Origin: Amycolatopsis rifamycinica
GTDB taxonomy: Bacteria > Actinomycetota > Actinomycetes > Mycobacteriales > Pseudonocardiaceae
Assembly: GCF_000695625.1 (NCBI RefSeq)
Contig: NZ_JMQI01000064.1
Span: 62,001 to 126,000, forward strand
DNA length: 64,000 nucleotides
Direction of reading: 5' to 3'
Numbering within the stretch: position 1 is the first letter of the stretch; each line of letters starts with the position of its first letter. A model generated the notes under the pieces. The model was not told where the DNA came from and ran no database searches. It saw nothing but the letters and a program-made list of their open reading frames with translations. The translations under genes and the position numbers were made by a program. Positions 26,844 through 35,048 of the stretch are shown here, piece after piece.

Positions 26844-28109
26844 TCAGGCGACCGTCAGACGGTTCTCGAAAGTTTCGACGAGCTTCCGCCAAGCGCTCTG
26901 CTCGGCGTCGAAGGGCGCCGACGGCTCCAGGCGGGACGGGTCCGGACGCAGCACGAACGAGACCAGCCAGCCCAGGCTTTCGTTGCCCGCCAGTGCCGTC
27001 TCGGCCGAGTCGTCGCCCGCCCACTCCGCCGCGTCCGTGATCAGCTCGACCGCCAGCTCCAGCTGCGTCGGGTCGATCGCCTCCGGGCCCTCCGCGATGT
27101 CCGCGTCCAGGCCCGTCAGCACGTACGTGTTCTCCGGGTCGACGTCGATCTCGAGCTCGCCCGCCGTCGCCTTGGCGAGGACCTCGTCCCACGTGGACAC
27201 GTCGGCCAGGTCCGTGTCGGCCAGGTCCTTGCCGTCCGCGAGGGCCCTGGCGAGCGCGCCCGTCGACGTGAACACGTCGATCTCGCCCTCGCTGCCCAGG
27301 AACACCGGGGCGTCGTCGAGGTAGCAGCGCAGCGTGTAGTACTCCGCGCCGGACGTGATGATCTTGATCGGGTCGATGCCGACCTCGGCCCAGAAGCCGA
27401 CCGGGCCCTCGTCCTCTTCCTCGTCCTCGGCGTCGTCGTCCGCAGAGACGTCGATGACCTCGAGGTCCTCTTCGCCCTCGGTGCCGGCCTCGGCCTCCGC
27501 GGACTCCTCGTGGAACGCGGCCAGCTCCTCGGCCGTCTGCTCCAGGACCTTCTCGTCGACCTCCGGCTGGGTCACCAGGCCGTCGATCGCGTCGAGCACG
27601 GTGTCCCACTTCTGCGACACCGTCTCGGACAGGTCGTTCCACACCTGGACGCCGACGCTGCCGGTGAACGGCAGGGTGCCCTGGTCGAGCAGCGAGAAGC
27701 CCTCGGTCGAGTCGAGGATCTCGTGGACCTCTTCGAGGTCGCAGACGTCGGCGAGCGAGCGCACGATGCCGACGATCTCCGCCAGCTCGGCGATGTGCCA
27801 GACGTCCGGCTCCTCGGCGACGAGCTCCGGCACGCCGACGAGGTCGTACGTGTGGTCCTCGTCGGGGATCAGCTCGGGCACGTTCAGCGACGGCACCGCG
27901 TCCCAGGCCGGGTGGTCGAGCAGGTCGTGCCGCTCGGAGGTCCTCACGAAGGCGGCCAGGTGAGCGGCGTCGGCGAAGGCGTACAGGTCGTCCTCGTCAC
28001 CGAGGAACGCTTCCCACTCCTCGCCGTCTTCCCGCCAGCGCGGCGCCCACAGGGTGACGACGTCGCCCTGCGGCAGGCCGAGTTCGATCGGGATGATGTC
28101 CTGTGCCAT
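26844..28109 (-). CDS. Large acidic actinobacterial protein of unknown function
   Basis: 421 residues, strongly acidic. A highly charged Glu/Asp linker in the middle (about 205-240: EEDLEVIDVSADDDAEDEEEDEG) joins two halves that look alike. Both halves have a GxxVVTLWAPRW/GAEYYTLRCYLDD-like strand, then 'FLGDEDDLYAFADAAHLAAFV' or 'FLGSEGEIDVFTSTGALARAL'. This suggests an internal duplication. Similar genes have been labelled primosomal protein in databases as far as I recall, but I see no replication motif. No signal peptide. It is divergent from the DUF3516 helicase gene with 150 bases between. Confidence 0.7.
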   Translation of the reverse strand: MAQDIIPIELGLPQGDVVTLWAPRWREDGEEWEAFLGDEDDLYAFADAAHLAAFVRTSERHDLLDHPAWDAVPSLNVPELIPDEDHTYDLVGVPELVAEEPDVWHIAELAEIVGIVRSLADVCDLEEVHEILDSTEGFSLLDQGTLPFTGSVGVQVWNDLSETVSQKWDTVLDAIDGLVTQPEVDEKVLEQTAEELAAFHEESAEAEAGTEGEEDLEVIDVSADDDAEDEEEDEGPVGFWAEVGIDPIKIITSGAEYYTLRCYLDDAPVFLGSEGEIDVFTSTGALARALADGKDLADTDLADVSTWDEVLAKATAGELEIDVDPENTYVLTGLDADIAEGPEAIDPTQLELAVELITDAAEWAGDDSAETALAGNESLGWLVSFVLRPDPSRLEPSAPFDAEQSAWRKLVETFENRLTVA

Positions 28110-28260
28110 TCCTAAGCCCTCCGGAGTACCGCCCGTGTGCGCGCGGGACCGGAAGTAACTCCCAGTCGACGCGCGGTACCGCGAAGCCTACGGGTTTCCC
28201 ACTCGCGATGCGATCGCCCCTGCCGACTTTGCGACGAGCGGATGGCACGATGGACGCCTG

Positions 28261-30765
28261 ATGACTCTCACAGACCTCCTGCCTGCGGATCCCGACCCCG
28301 ACGCCCTCTTCGAAGCCTTCACGACCTGGACGGCCGAACGGGGCATCGAGCTGTACCCGGCGCAGGAGGAGGCGGTGATGGAGGTCGTCTCCGGATCGAA
28401 CGTCATCCTTTCGACGCCGACCGGCTCCGGGAAGAGCCTCGTCGCCGTCGGTGCGCACTTCACCGCGCTCGCCCAGGGCCGCCGCAGCTACTACACCGCG
28501 CCCATCAAGGCCCTCGTCTCGGAGAAGTTCTTCCAGCTCATCGACATCTTCGGCGCCGACAACGTCGGGATGATGACCGGCGACTCCAGCGTCAACCCGG
28601 ACGCCCCGATCATCTGCTGCACGGCCGAAATCCTGGCGAACATCGCGTTGCGGTTCGGTGCCGGCGCCCCCGTCGGGCAGGTCGTGGCCGACGAGTTCCA
28701 CTTCTACTCCGAGCCCGACCGCGGCTGGGCCTGGCAGGTGCCGCTGCTGGAGCTCCCGAACGCCCAGTTCGTCCTCATGTCGGCCACCCTGGGCGACGTC
28801 TCCTTCTTCGAGAAGGACCTCACCCGCCGCACCGGCAAGCCCACCGCCGTCGTCACGTCGGCGCAGCGCCCGGTGCCGCTGACCTTCCGGTACGCGCTGA
28901 CGCCGCTGCACGAGACCATGTCCGAGCTGCTCAACGGCGGTCAGGCGCCGGTCTACGTCGTGCACTTCTCGCAGGCCGCGGCCATCGAGCGGGCGCAGAC
29001 GCTGATGAGCATCAACGTGACGTCGAAGGCCGAGAAGGAGGCCATCGCCGAGCTGATCGGCGACTTCCGGTTCGCCGCCGGCTTCGGCAAGACGCTCTCG
29101 CGGCTGGTCCGCCACGGCATCGGCGTCCACCACGCCGGCATGCTGCCCAAGTACCGCCGATTGGTCGAGACCCTCGCCCAGTCCGGGCTGCTCAAGGTGA
29201 TCTGCGGGACCGACACGCTCGGCGTCGGCATCAACGTGCCGATCCGGACGGTCGTGTTCTCCGCGCTCACGAAGTACGACGGCGTCCGCCAGCGCCACCT
29301 CAAGGCGCGCGAGTTCCACCAGATCGCCGGCCGCGCCGGGCGCGCGGGCTACGACACCGACGGCTACGTCGTCGTGCAGGCACCCGACCACGTCGTCGAG
29401 AACGCCAAGGCGCTCGAGAAGGCGGGCGACGACCCGAAGAAGAAAAAGAAGATCGTCCGGAAGAAGGCCCCGGAGGGGTTCGTCAACTGGACCGAGAGCA
29501 CGTTCGACCGGCTCATCGCCGCCGATCCCGAGCCGCTGACGTCCAGCTTCAAGGTCACGCACTCGATGCTGCTGAACGTGATCTCGCGCCCGGGCAACGC
29601 CTTCGACTCGATGCGCCACCTGCTGGAGGACAACCACGAGGACCGCGCGTCGCAGCGCAGGCTCATCCTGCGCGCCATCGCGATCTACCGCGCGCTGCTC
29701 GCCGCCGGCGTCGTGGAACGACTGTCCGAACCGGACGAGCAGGGCCGGATCATCCGGCTCACCGTCGACCTGCAGTTCGACTTCGCGCTCAACCAGCCGC
29801 TTTCGCCGTTCGCGCTGGCCGCGATCGAGCTGTTCGACCTCGAGTCGCCGAGCTACGCGCTCGACGTCGTGTCCGTTGTGGAATCCACAGTGGACAACCC
29901 ACGGCCGGTGCTCTCGCAGCAGCAGTTCAAGGCGCGCGGCGAAGCCGTCCAGGCGATGAAGGCCGAGGGCATCGAGTACGACGAGCGCATGGAGCTGCTC
30001 GAGAACATCAGTTACCCCAAGCCGCTCGAAGAGCTGCTGCAGGGCGCGTTCCACAGCTACCGGCAGGGCCACCCGTGGGTCGCCGACTACGAGCTGTCGC
30101 CGAAGTCGGTCGTGCGCGACATGTACGAGCGCGCGATGAACTTCGTCGAGTACATCGGCTTCTACCAGCTGGCCCGGTCCGAAGGCCTGGTGCTGCGCTA
30201 CCTCGCCGACGTCTACGACGCCCTGCGCCACACGGTCCCGGACGAGGCGAAGACCGAGGCGCTGCAGGACCTCATCGAGTGGCTCGGCGAGCTCGTCCGC
30301 CAGGTCGACTCGAGTCTCCTGGACGAGTGGGAAGCGCTGCGGCACCCGACGGAAGAGGGGCCGGTGTCACACCGGCCGCCGGAGCCGCCGCCGGGCGTCA
30401 CCCGCAACGAGCGCGCGTTCCGCGTCCTGGTGCGCAACGAGCTGTTCCGCCGGGTCGAGCTGTTCGCGCGGCGGGCGTGGTTCCCGCTCGGCGAGCTCGA
30501 CGCGGATTCGGGCTGGGACGCCGACGCGTGGCAGGAAGCGATCGAGGACTACTTCGAGGAGTACGAGACGCTCGGCACCGGCCCGGACGCGCGGGGCCCG
30601 CAGCTGCTGATGATCGACCAGCAGCCGGACGTCTGGAAGGTCCGCCAGATCTTCGACGACCCGGCGGGCGACCACGACTGGGGCATCAGCGCCGAGGTCG
30701 ACCTGGCCGCGTCGGACGAGGCCGGGATGGCGGTGGTCCGGGTGACCGAGGTGGGGGCGCACTGA
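28261..30765 (+). CDS. DEAD/DEAH-box helicase with DUF3516 C-terminal domain
   Basis: 834 residues, superfamily 2 helicase related to Ski2/HelY. Motif Q region ELYPAQEEAV, Walker A STPTGSGKS (51-59), motif II DEFH (144-147; the usual DEVH/DEAH varied to DEFH), motif III LMSATLGD, motif V GTDTLGVGINVPIRTVVF and motif VI QIAGRAGRAGYD are all there. A short lysine-rich insert (DDPKKKKKIVRKK) follows. The C-terminal half with SYPKPLEELLQGAFHSYRQGHPW and YERAMNFVEYIGFYQLARSEGLVLRYLADVYD is the DUF3516 part. It probably unwinds RNA or RNA-DNA duplexes in the cytosol; the target is unknown. The ATG start at 28261 follows the stop-free upstream region without a strong ribosome site. Confidence 0.9.
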   Translation: MTLTDLLPADPDPDALFEAFTTWTAERGIELYPAQEEAVMEVVSGSNVILSTPTGSGKSLVAVGAHFTALAQGRRSYYTAPIKALVSEKFFQLIDIFGADNVGMMTGDSSVNPDAPIICCTAEILANIALRFGAGAPVGQVVADEFHFYSEPDRGWAWQVPLLELPNAQFVLMSATLGDVSFFEKDLTRRTGKPTAVVTSAQRPVPLTFRYALTPLHETMSELLNGGQAPVYVVHFSQAAAIERAQTLMSINVTSKAEKEAIAELIGDFRFAAGFGKTLSRLVRHGIGVHHAGMLPKYRRLVETLAQSGLLKVICGTDTLGVGINVPIRTVVFSALTKYDGVRQRHLKAREFHQIAGRAGRAGYDTDGYVVVQAPDHVVENAKALEKAGDDPKKKKKIVRKKAPEGFVNWTESTFDRLIAADPEPLTSSFKVTHSMLLNVISRPGNAFDSMRHLLEDNHEDRASQRRLILRAIAIYRALLAAGVVERLSEPDEQGRIIRLTVDLQFDFALNQPLSPFALAAIELFDLESPSYALDVVSVVESTVDNPRPVLSQQQFKARGEAVQAMKAEGIEYDERMELLENISYPKPLEELLQGAFHSYRQGHPWVADYELSPKSVVRDMYERAMNFVEYIGFYQLARSEGLVLRYLADVYDALRHTVPDEAKTEALQDLIEWLGELVRQVDSSLLDEWEALRHPTEEGPVSHRPPEPPPGVTRNERAFRVLVRNELFRRVELFARRAWFPLGELDADSGWDADAWQEAIEDYFEEYETLGTGPDARGPQLLMIDQQPDVWKVRQIFDDPAGDHDWGISAEVDLAASDEAGMAVVRVTEVGAH

Positions 30766-30843
30766 CACCGGGTCGCGCTCATCGGCGCAACCCGGCGGCG
30801 TGGTTTCGCGTTAGCGTGGACGCTTCGCGACCCGGGAGGGACC

Positions 30844-31053
30844 ATGGGGAACGTCAAGCGCCTGATGGCCGGGATCTTCGTCGCCGCGGCGGTGGTCGTG
30901 GCCACCGCCCCGGCCGCGTCGGCGAGTTCGCCGGTGGAGTACGTGATCCTCCTCGATGGCGGCACGAACGCCACCGCCATCGAATACGGCCTCTTAGGAT
31001 CGGTCTACGAGGACGCACGTAGAGGAAGTTCTGAGACCCGTCCCGTGATGTAG
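30844..31053 (+). CDS. Short secreted peptide, possibly truncated
   Basis: 69 residues from ATG 30844 with GGGAGGGACC directly before it. Residues 1-27 are a good signal peptide (VVVATAPAASAS). The remaining 42 residues begin SPVEYVILLDGGTNATAIEYG, which resembles the start of the inhibitor-type propeptide of secreted subtilases, then change into an Arg-rich stretch. The change coincides with DNA of different appearance (from about 30975). It could be a real small secreted protein or the 5' stump of a larger secreted protein cut by an insertion. Not certain. Confidence 0.45.
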   Translation: MGNVKRLMAGIFVAAAVVVATAPAASASSPVEYVILLDGGTNATAIEYGLLGSVYEDARRGSSETRPVM

Positions 31054-31074
31054 TGCTGCCCACCACGAGACGGG
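31037..31074. terminator. Hairpin in the atypical intergenic stretch
   Basis: CCCGTCCCGTG (31037-31047) and CACGAGACGGG (31064-31074) pair with one mismatch around a 16-base loop. It overlaps the end of the short secreted ORF. It may be a terminator or the end of a lost mobile element. Confidence 0.4.
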
Positions 31075-31173
31075 GCCAGTGTTGGTAACGGGCCTGGTCC
31101 GCGATCAACCAGGACGACCTCGAGCGTCACCCTTCGGTGCCGGTCGGATTCTTCCCGGAACCCAGAACAGCTT

Positions 31174-31196
31174 GAGTCGCCACTCTGCCGCGACTC
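31174..31196 (-). terminator. Terminator after the F420/NADP reductase gene
   Basis: GAGTCGC (31174-31180), a nine-base loop and GCGACTC (31190-31196), perfect 7-bp stem, 18 bases after the minus-strand stop. Confidence 0.55.
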
Positions 31197-31214
31197 GACA
31201 CGCGGCAGTGCTTG

Positions 31215-31796
31215 CTAGCCCACCGGGGTCAGGATCGCCTGGGCGTCCTCGCCGGCGAACCAGAGCCTGATGACGAACGCCGCCGTGGCCTCCAGGAGGG
31301 CCGCGCGGTCCAGGCCGCCCGCTCGCACGGGGTGCGCACCGATGTCCCGGACGAGCGTGCTCACCGCGTCGAGCGCCGCCGGGTCGTCGCCGCACAACGG
31401 GACCGACAGGGGACGACCGCCGAACACTGGTGGCGTCATCCGCCAGACGTCGACGTGGGCGAGGTTGAACGCCTTCACCACGCGGGCCTCCGTCGTGATC
31501 CGCGACGCCACCGGGGTGCCGGTCAGACCGGGGTCGTTGGCGCAGTCCACCAGCACCTTCCCGGTCAGCGGGCCCGCCTCGGCGAGCACTTCGCCGATCG
31601 CCGCCGCGGGGACGGCCAGGAGCAGCACGTCGGCGAAGGCGGCTGTCTCGCGCCACTTGCCGGCCGCCGCGCCGAGCCGGGCGGCCAACGGGCCGGGGTC
31701 GGACCGGCCGCTCACCATCAGTTCGTGGCCCGCCCGCGCCCACTGCGTGCCGAGCGCGTCCGCCATCCCGCCCGTGCCGAAGATCCCGATCCGCAT
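31215..31796 (-). CDS. NADPH-dependent F420 reductase-like / NAD(P)-binding oxidoreductase
   Basis: 193 residues from ATG 31796, preceded by AGGAGG; longer upstream frames lack this. The N-terminal Rossmann motif is IGIFGTGGMADALG, followed by GHELMVSGRSDPG, which fits NADP binding. DVLLLAVPAAAIGEVLAEAGPLTGKVLVDCAND and VKAFNLAHVDVWR are typical of the F420-dependent NADP oxidoreductase superfamily, a group that includes many proteins that do not use F420. It is divergent from a small HxlR gene that probably regulates it. Real cofactor partner unknown. Confidence 0.83.
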   Translation of the reverse strand: MRIGIFGTGGMADALGTQWARAGHELMVSGRSDPGPLAARLGAAAGKWRETAAFADVLLLAVPAAAIGEVLAEAGPLTGKVLVDCANDPGLTGTPVASRITTEARVVKAFNLAHVDVWRMTPPVFGGRPLSVPLCGDDPAALDAVSTLVRDIGAHPVRAGGLDRAALLEATAAFVIRLWFAGEDAQAILTPVG

Positions 31797-31863
31797 GCGT
31801 CCTCCTTGTGCTTGGCTGTACGAGAACGACGGTAGGAACCCGGGAAGGAACCGAACGGTAACC

Positions 31864-32190
31864 ATGGACTTCCTCGCCGACTGCCGGACGCGGCTCGCGT
31901 TCGACCTGGTCGCGAACACGTGGAACCCCGTCGTGCTGTGGGCGTTGCGCGACGGCCCGCGGCGCCACGTCGACCTGCGGCGCACGATCGGCGGCATCAG
32001 CGCGAAGGTGCTCACGGAAGCCGTGCGACGCCTGGAGTTCGACGGTCTCGTCGAGCGGCGCGAAGGCGCGTACGCCCTTACGCCGTTGGGCGAGACGCTG
32101 CTGGAGCCGATCGAGGGCTTCGGGCGCTGGGCCGCTGAGCACGGCGACGACGTCCTCGCCGCTCAAACCCGAGCAGAACGATCAGCATGA
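31864..32190 (+). CDS. Small HxlR-family winged-helix regulator
   Basis: 108 residues from ATG 31864. LAFDLVANTWNPVVLWALRDGPRRHVDLRRTIGGISAKVLTEAVRRLEFDGLVERR is a complete HxlR winged helix, and the wing reads GAYALTPLGETLLEPI. It contains Cys in LADCRTR, a possible redox sensor. It lies 67 bases from the divergent reductase gene; the space between contains GGTAGGAACC and GGAACCGAACGGTAACC, candidate operator halves. Its 3' end overlaps the convergent membrane-protein gene. Confidence 0.85.
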   Translation: MDFLADCRTRLAFDLVANTWNPVVLWALRDGPRRHVDLRRTIGGISAKVLTEAVRRLEFDGLVERREGAYALTPLGETLLEPIEGFGRWAAEHGDDVLAAQTRAERSA

Positions 32191-32764
32191 CCAGCTCCGC
32201 CAGTGGCGACGGGAAGCCGAGGACGAGCCCGGCGGCGACGTCCACGGCGGGTGCAGCGATGCCCGCCACGAACACCCAGGTCGGCGCCGTTAGCGGCTTC
32301 GCGGCCGGGGACCACGGCGTCTTCTTCCACGGCTTCGCGACCGAAAGCCAGGCTTGGAAGGCGAGCGCGCTCACCATCAGCGAGGTGCCGGCCACCTGCA
32401 GCCACGTGCCGGTCGCGGTGTCCGCGGATGCGTGCAGCGCGGGGGAGAGCAGGAAGATCCCGGCGTAGAGCTGGGCGAGGGTCAGGACGAGCTTGGTCAG
32501 GACCCACCAGTGCCGGAAGTACCCCCACGCGGTGGCGCCGGCGAGCAGCAGGCCGGTGAATGCCGAGACGTTCGCCATCGGAGCGAGCAGGACGGAGTCG
32601 AGTCTTTCGGCCATCGACGTCGCGGCCGGCGCCTGGGCGGCGTGGGTGAGGGTCAGCGACATCAGGACGACGAGGCCGAGCGCCTGGCTCATCCAGGCCA
32701 CCGAGGACACGACGTGCAGCCAGACGACGGCCTGCCGCCAGCGGGGAGAAGTCTTCGCGGTCAC
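32078..32764 (-). CDS. Four-helix integral membrane protein of unknown function
   Basis: 228 residues from GTG 32764; an ATG at 32800 would add 12 residues. Four hydrophobic segments are visible: AVVWLHVVSSVAWMSQALGLVVLMSLTL, VLLAPMANVSAFTGLLLAGATAWGYF, LVLTLAQLYAGIFLLSPA and VFVAGIAAPAVDVAAGLVLGF. The first contains a His and the arrangement resembles DUF2269-type or cytochrome b561-like small membrane proteins, but no set of ligands is complete. A basic tail follows. The 3' end overlaps the HxlR gene by about 110 bases on the opposite strand, so the true stop or start of one of them could differ. Confidence 0.6.
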   Translation of the reverse strand: MTAKTSPRWRQAVVWLHVVSSVAWMSQALGLVVLMSLTLTHAAQAPAATSMAERLDSVLLAPMANVSAFTGLLLAGATAWGYFRHWWVLTKLVLTLAQLYAGIFLLSPALHASADTATGTWLQVAGTSLMVSALAFQAWLSVAKPWKKTPWSPAAKPLTAPTWVFVAGIAAPAVDVAAGLVLGFPSPLAELVMLIVLLGFERRGRRRRAQRPSARSPRSAPAASRPTA

Positions 32765-32902
32765 GGGATCCAGGCTCGCCGAGCGGCGGCGCGGGCACAT
32801 CGGGCGCGACCCCGGTTTCGCCCCGGACCCGCCGACGCCGGGTTTGCGCCCGCCGGAGTACGCCGCGGAGGCGGCAATACGCCCGGGGGAGTACGGAACT
32901 GG

Positions 32903-32938
32903 CGTGATCAGCGGGGCTTCTCGCGTGATCAGCGGGGC
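32903..32938. repeat. Two 21-bp repeat units at the 3' end of the SorC gene
   Basis: CGTGATCAGCGGGGC occurs at 32903-32917 and 32924-32938, 21 bases apart, each preceded by a CGC/GGC. On the minus strand the second unit provides the last residues (Met-Pro-Arg) and the TGA stop of the SorC-type regulator. It is the same repeat family as at 26512 and 61385. Confidence 0.85.
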
Positions 32939-33915
32939 ATCACGGGGTTCTTCGCCGCCAAGGCGAGCAGGGGGACTGCTGCGGCGGCGTCGGTGATCAG
33001 GGTCGAGACCATGCCGGACCGCAACACCGCGTCCACGGCCGCGGCTTTCGGGCGGCTGTAGCCCAGGGCGATCACCTCCGGCACCGCCATCAGTTCCTCG
33101 TGGCTGATCGCCAGGACGTGGTGGGCCAAGCCGGTGGAAAGAGCGTTTCCCGAAGCGTCGAAGAGCCGGGCCGCGACCTCCGCCGTCGCCCCGCGGGCCG
33201 CGATCGCCGCGCGCTCGGCTTCGTCCAGCGCGTCGTAGACCGTCGACTCGCCCGGCTGCCACGCGCCGATGCTGACCACCGCCTTGGTCAGGTTCCGGAA
33301 CTGGCCGAACGTCTCCGCGATCCCCGGCTGACGCCGCAACGTCTCCGTCGTGCGCCGGTCCGGCAGCACCAAGGGCCCGAAGATCGGGTACGCGTCGCCG
33401 CCGGACACCGACGTCACGCGGCTGACCGTCTCCACCGAACGGCCGCGCATGTCCATCCCCGCCTGCACCCCGCACAACTGGACGATCGGGCAGCGCGGCA
33501 GCGACCGGACCGCCTCCGCCATCGCGTTCACCGACCGCGCCCACGACAGCCCGATGACGTCCGAGGGGACCGCGATCTCCTCCAGCAGCCGGGCCGCCAG
33601 CGAGCCGATCTTCGCCCGGACGACCTCCTTCGGCTCGCGCTCGGTTGAGCGTTCGAGCACCAGGGCGCGCTCCAGGCCGTACGCCGAACGCACCTCGTCC
33701 GACAGCGCCAGGTCCACCGGCGCCGGCAGCGAGAACTCGACCCTGACCAGGCCGGACTCCATGGCCGTGTCGAGCATCCGCGCCACCTTGAACCGGCTGA
33801 CGCCGAACTCGTCGGCGATCTCCAGCTTGGAGCGTCCCTGCACGTAGAAGCGCCGGGCGACGGTGGCGAGCAGCAGCGCTTCGGTGAGCGAAGCACTCTT
33901 ACGGGAAGCGCTCAT
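32929..33915 (-). CDS. SorC/DeoR-type sugar-binding transcriptional regulator
   Basis: 328 residues from ATG 33915. The N-terminal helix-turn-helix is ARRFYVQGRSKLEIADEFGVSRFKVARML (about 18-48). The rest is the SorC effector domain: IGLSWARSVNAMAEAV, CPIVQLCGVQAGM, GGDAYPIFGPLVLP, VSIGAWQPGESTVYD and LGYSRPKAAAVDAVLRSG. Such proteins bind phosphorylated sugars and control polyol operons. It is divergent from the polyol dehydrogenase/ABC operon. A TATTAT box lies 6 bases before the ATG, so its message is probably leaderless. A palindrome (33910-33921) covers the start codon, pointing to autoregulation. The last codons and stop lie in a 21-bp repeat. Confidence 0.9.
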   Translation of the reverse strand: MSASRKSASLTEALLLATVARRFYVQGRSKLEIADEFGVSRFKVARMLDTAMESGLVRVEFSLPAPVDLALSDEVRSAYGLERALVLERSTEREPKEVVRAKIGSLAARLLEEIAVPSDVIGLSWARSVNAMAEAVRSLPRCPIVQLCGVQAGMDMRGRSVETVSRVTSVSGGDAYPIFGPLVLPDRRTTETLRRQPGIAETFGQFRNLTKAVVSIGAWQPGESTVYDALDEAERAAIAARGATAEVAARLFDASGNALSTGLAHHVLAISHEELMAVPEVIALGYSRPKAAAVDAVLRSGMVSTLITDAAAAVPLLALAAKNPVMPR

Positions 33916-33921
33916 TTGAGC
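33910..33921. promoter_or_regulatory. Candidate SorC operator 1 (over the regulator start)
   Basis: GCTCATTTGAGC, arms GCTCA/TGAGC with two bases between. It overlaps the start codon of the SorC gene. The second copy is at 34014-34025. Confidence 0.65.
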
Positions 33922-33948
33922 ATAATACCGCGAAATCCAGCCGAAAGG

Positions 33949-33978
33949 TTGACGTAACACCGACGTCAGACCTGTAAT
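33949..33978 (+). promoter_or_regulatory. Promoter of the polyol operon
   Basis: TTGACG (33949-33954), an 18-base spacer and TGTAAT (33973-33978). It points to the dehydrogenase gene at 34044 and lies between the two SorC palindromes. Confidence 0.6.
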
Positions 33979-34013
33979 GCCCTCACATCTTCTCGTCGCG
34001 ATAGGTCAACGTT

Positions 34014-34025
34014 GCTCGTTTGAGC
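34014..34025. promoter_or_regulatory. Candidate SorC operator 2 (before the dehydrogenase gene)
   Basis: GCTCGTTTGAGC, 11 of 12 positions identical to the palindrome at 33910. It sits about 35 bases downstream of the polyol promoter and just before the ribosome site GAGGAAGGGG. Confidence 0.65.
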
Positions 34026-34043
34026 GCGAGGAAGGGGCAAGGC

Positions 34044-35048
34044 ATGCGTGCCGCCATCGTCGACCGGCCCGGTGAGATCAGGGTCGGCGAGGTGCCCGAT
34101 CCGAAACCCGGGGAACGCCAGGTCGTCGTCAAGGTCGGAGCGTGCGGCATCTGCGGCACCGACCTGCACATCGCGGACGGGCACTTCCCGCCCACCCCGT
34201 ACCCCATCGTCCCCGGGCACGAGTTCGCCGGGGAAATCGTCGAGCTCGGCGCGGACGTGCCGGGCGAGTGGAAGATCGGCGACCGCGTGGCCGTCGACCC
34301 GTCCCTGTTCTGCGGCTACTGCGGCCCGTGCCGCGCCGGCCACGGCAACCTCTGCGCGAACTGGAACGCCACCGGCGACACCGTCGACGGCGCCTTCGCG
34401 GAGTTCGTCGCCGTTCCGTCGGCCAACTGCTACCGCATGCCGGACTCGATGACCTGGGAGCAGGGCGCGCTGGTCGAGCCGGTCTCCTGCGCGGTGCACG
34501 GCGTCCGCCGGGTCGGCGTCGAAGCCGGCGAACGCTTCCTGGTCGTCGGCGCCGGCACGATGGGCCTGATCATGCAGCAGCTGCTGCAGCGCTCGGGCGC
34601 GCAGGTCACGGTGGTCGACCGCAACCCGGACCGGCTGCCCCGGGCGGCGAACCTCGGTGCCGTGGCGACCGCCAAGGACGTCGGCGACCTCGACGGCGAG
34701 AAGTTCGACGTCGCCGTCGACTGCACCGGCGCCGCGCCCGCCATCGAAGCCGCCTTCGACTCGATCCGGCGCGGGGGACGACTGCTCGTCTTCGGCGTCG
34801 CCCCGGCCGAAGCCCGCGTCGCGCTTTCGCCGTTCCGCATCTACAACGACGAGATCACCGTTGTCGGCTCGATGGCCGTGCTGCACAGCTTCGGCGCCGC
34901 CCTCGACCTCGTCGCGACCGGCGCGGTCGACACCGACGCGCTGCTCACCGACACGCTGCCGCTGGAGCAGTACCCCGAGGCGCTGGCCAAGATGCGCAGC
35001 GGCTCGGGCCTCAAGGTGCAGGTCCTCCCCGGAGGTGGCCGTGCGTAA
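34044..35048 (+). CDS. Zinc-dependent polyol (sorbitol/xylitol-type) dehydrogenase
   Basis: 334 residues, medium-chain dehydrogenase. Catalytic zinc residues are Cys37 (GICGTD) and His59-Glu60 (GHEFAG). The structural zinc ligands are Cys90, Cys93, Cys96 and Cys104 (FCGYCGPCRAGHGNLC). The NAD-binding motif is VVGAGTMGLIMQ. The substrate assignment comes from context: it opens an operon with a sugar ABC importer and a divergent SorC regulator, a typical sorbitol/mannitol/xylitol arrangement. ATG 34044 is preceded by GAGGAAGGGG. The stop overlaps the next gene by eight bases. Confidence 0.87.
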   Translation: MRAAIVDRPGEIRVGEVPDPKPGERQVVVKVGACGICGTDLHIADGHFPPTPYPIVPGHEFAGEIVELGADVPGEWKIGDRVAVDPSLFCGYCGPCRAGHGNLCANWNATGDTVDGAFAEFVAVPSANCYRMPDSMTWEQGALVEPVSCAVHGVRRVGVEAGERFLVVGAGTMGLIMQQLLQRSGAQVTVVDRNPDRLPRAANLGAVATAKDVGDLDGEKFDVAVDCTGAAPAIEAAFDSIRRGGRLLVFGVAPAEARVALSPFRIYNDEITVVGSMAVLHSFGAALDLVATGAVDTDALLTDTLPLEQYPEALAKMRSGSGLKVQVLPGGGRA

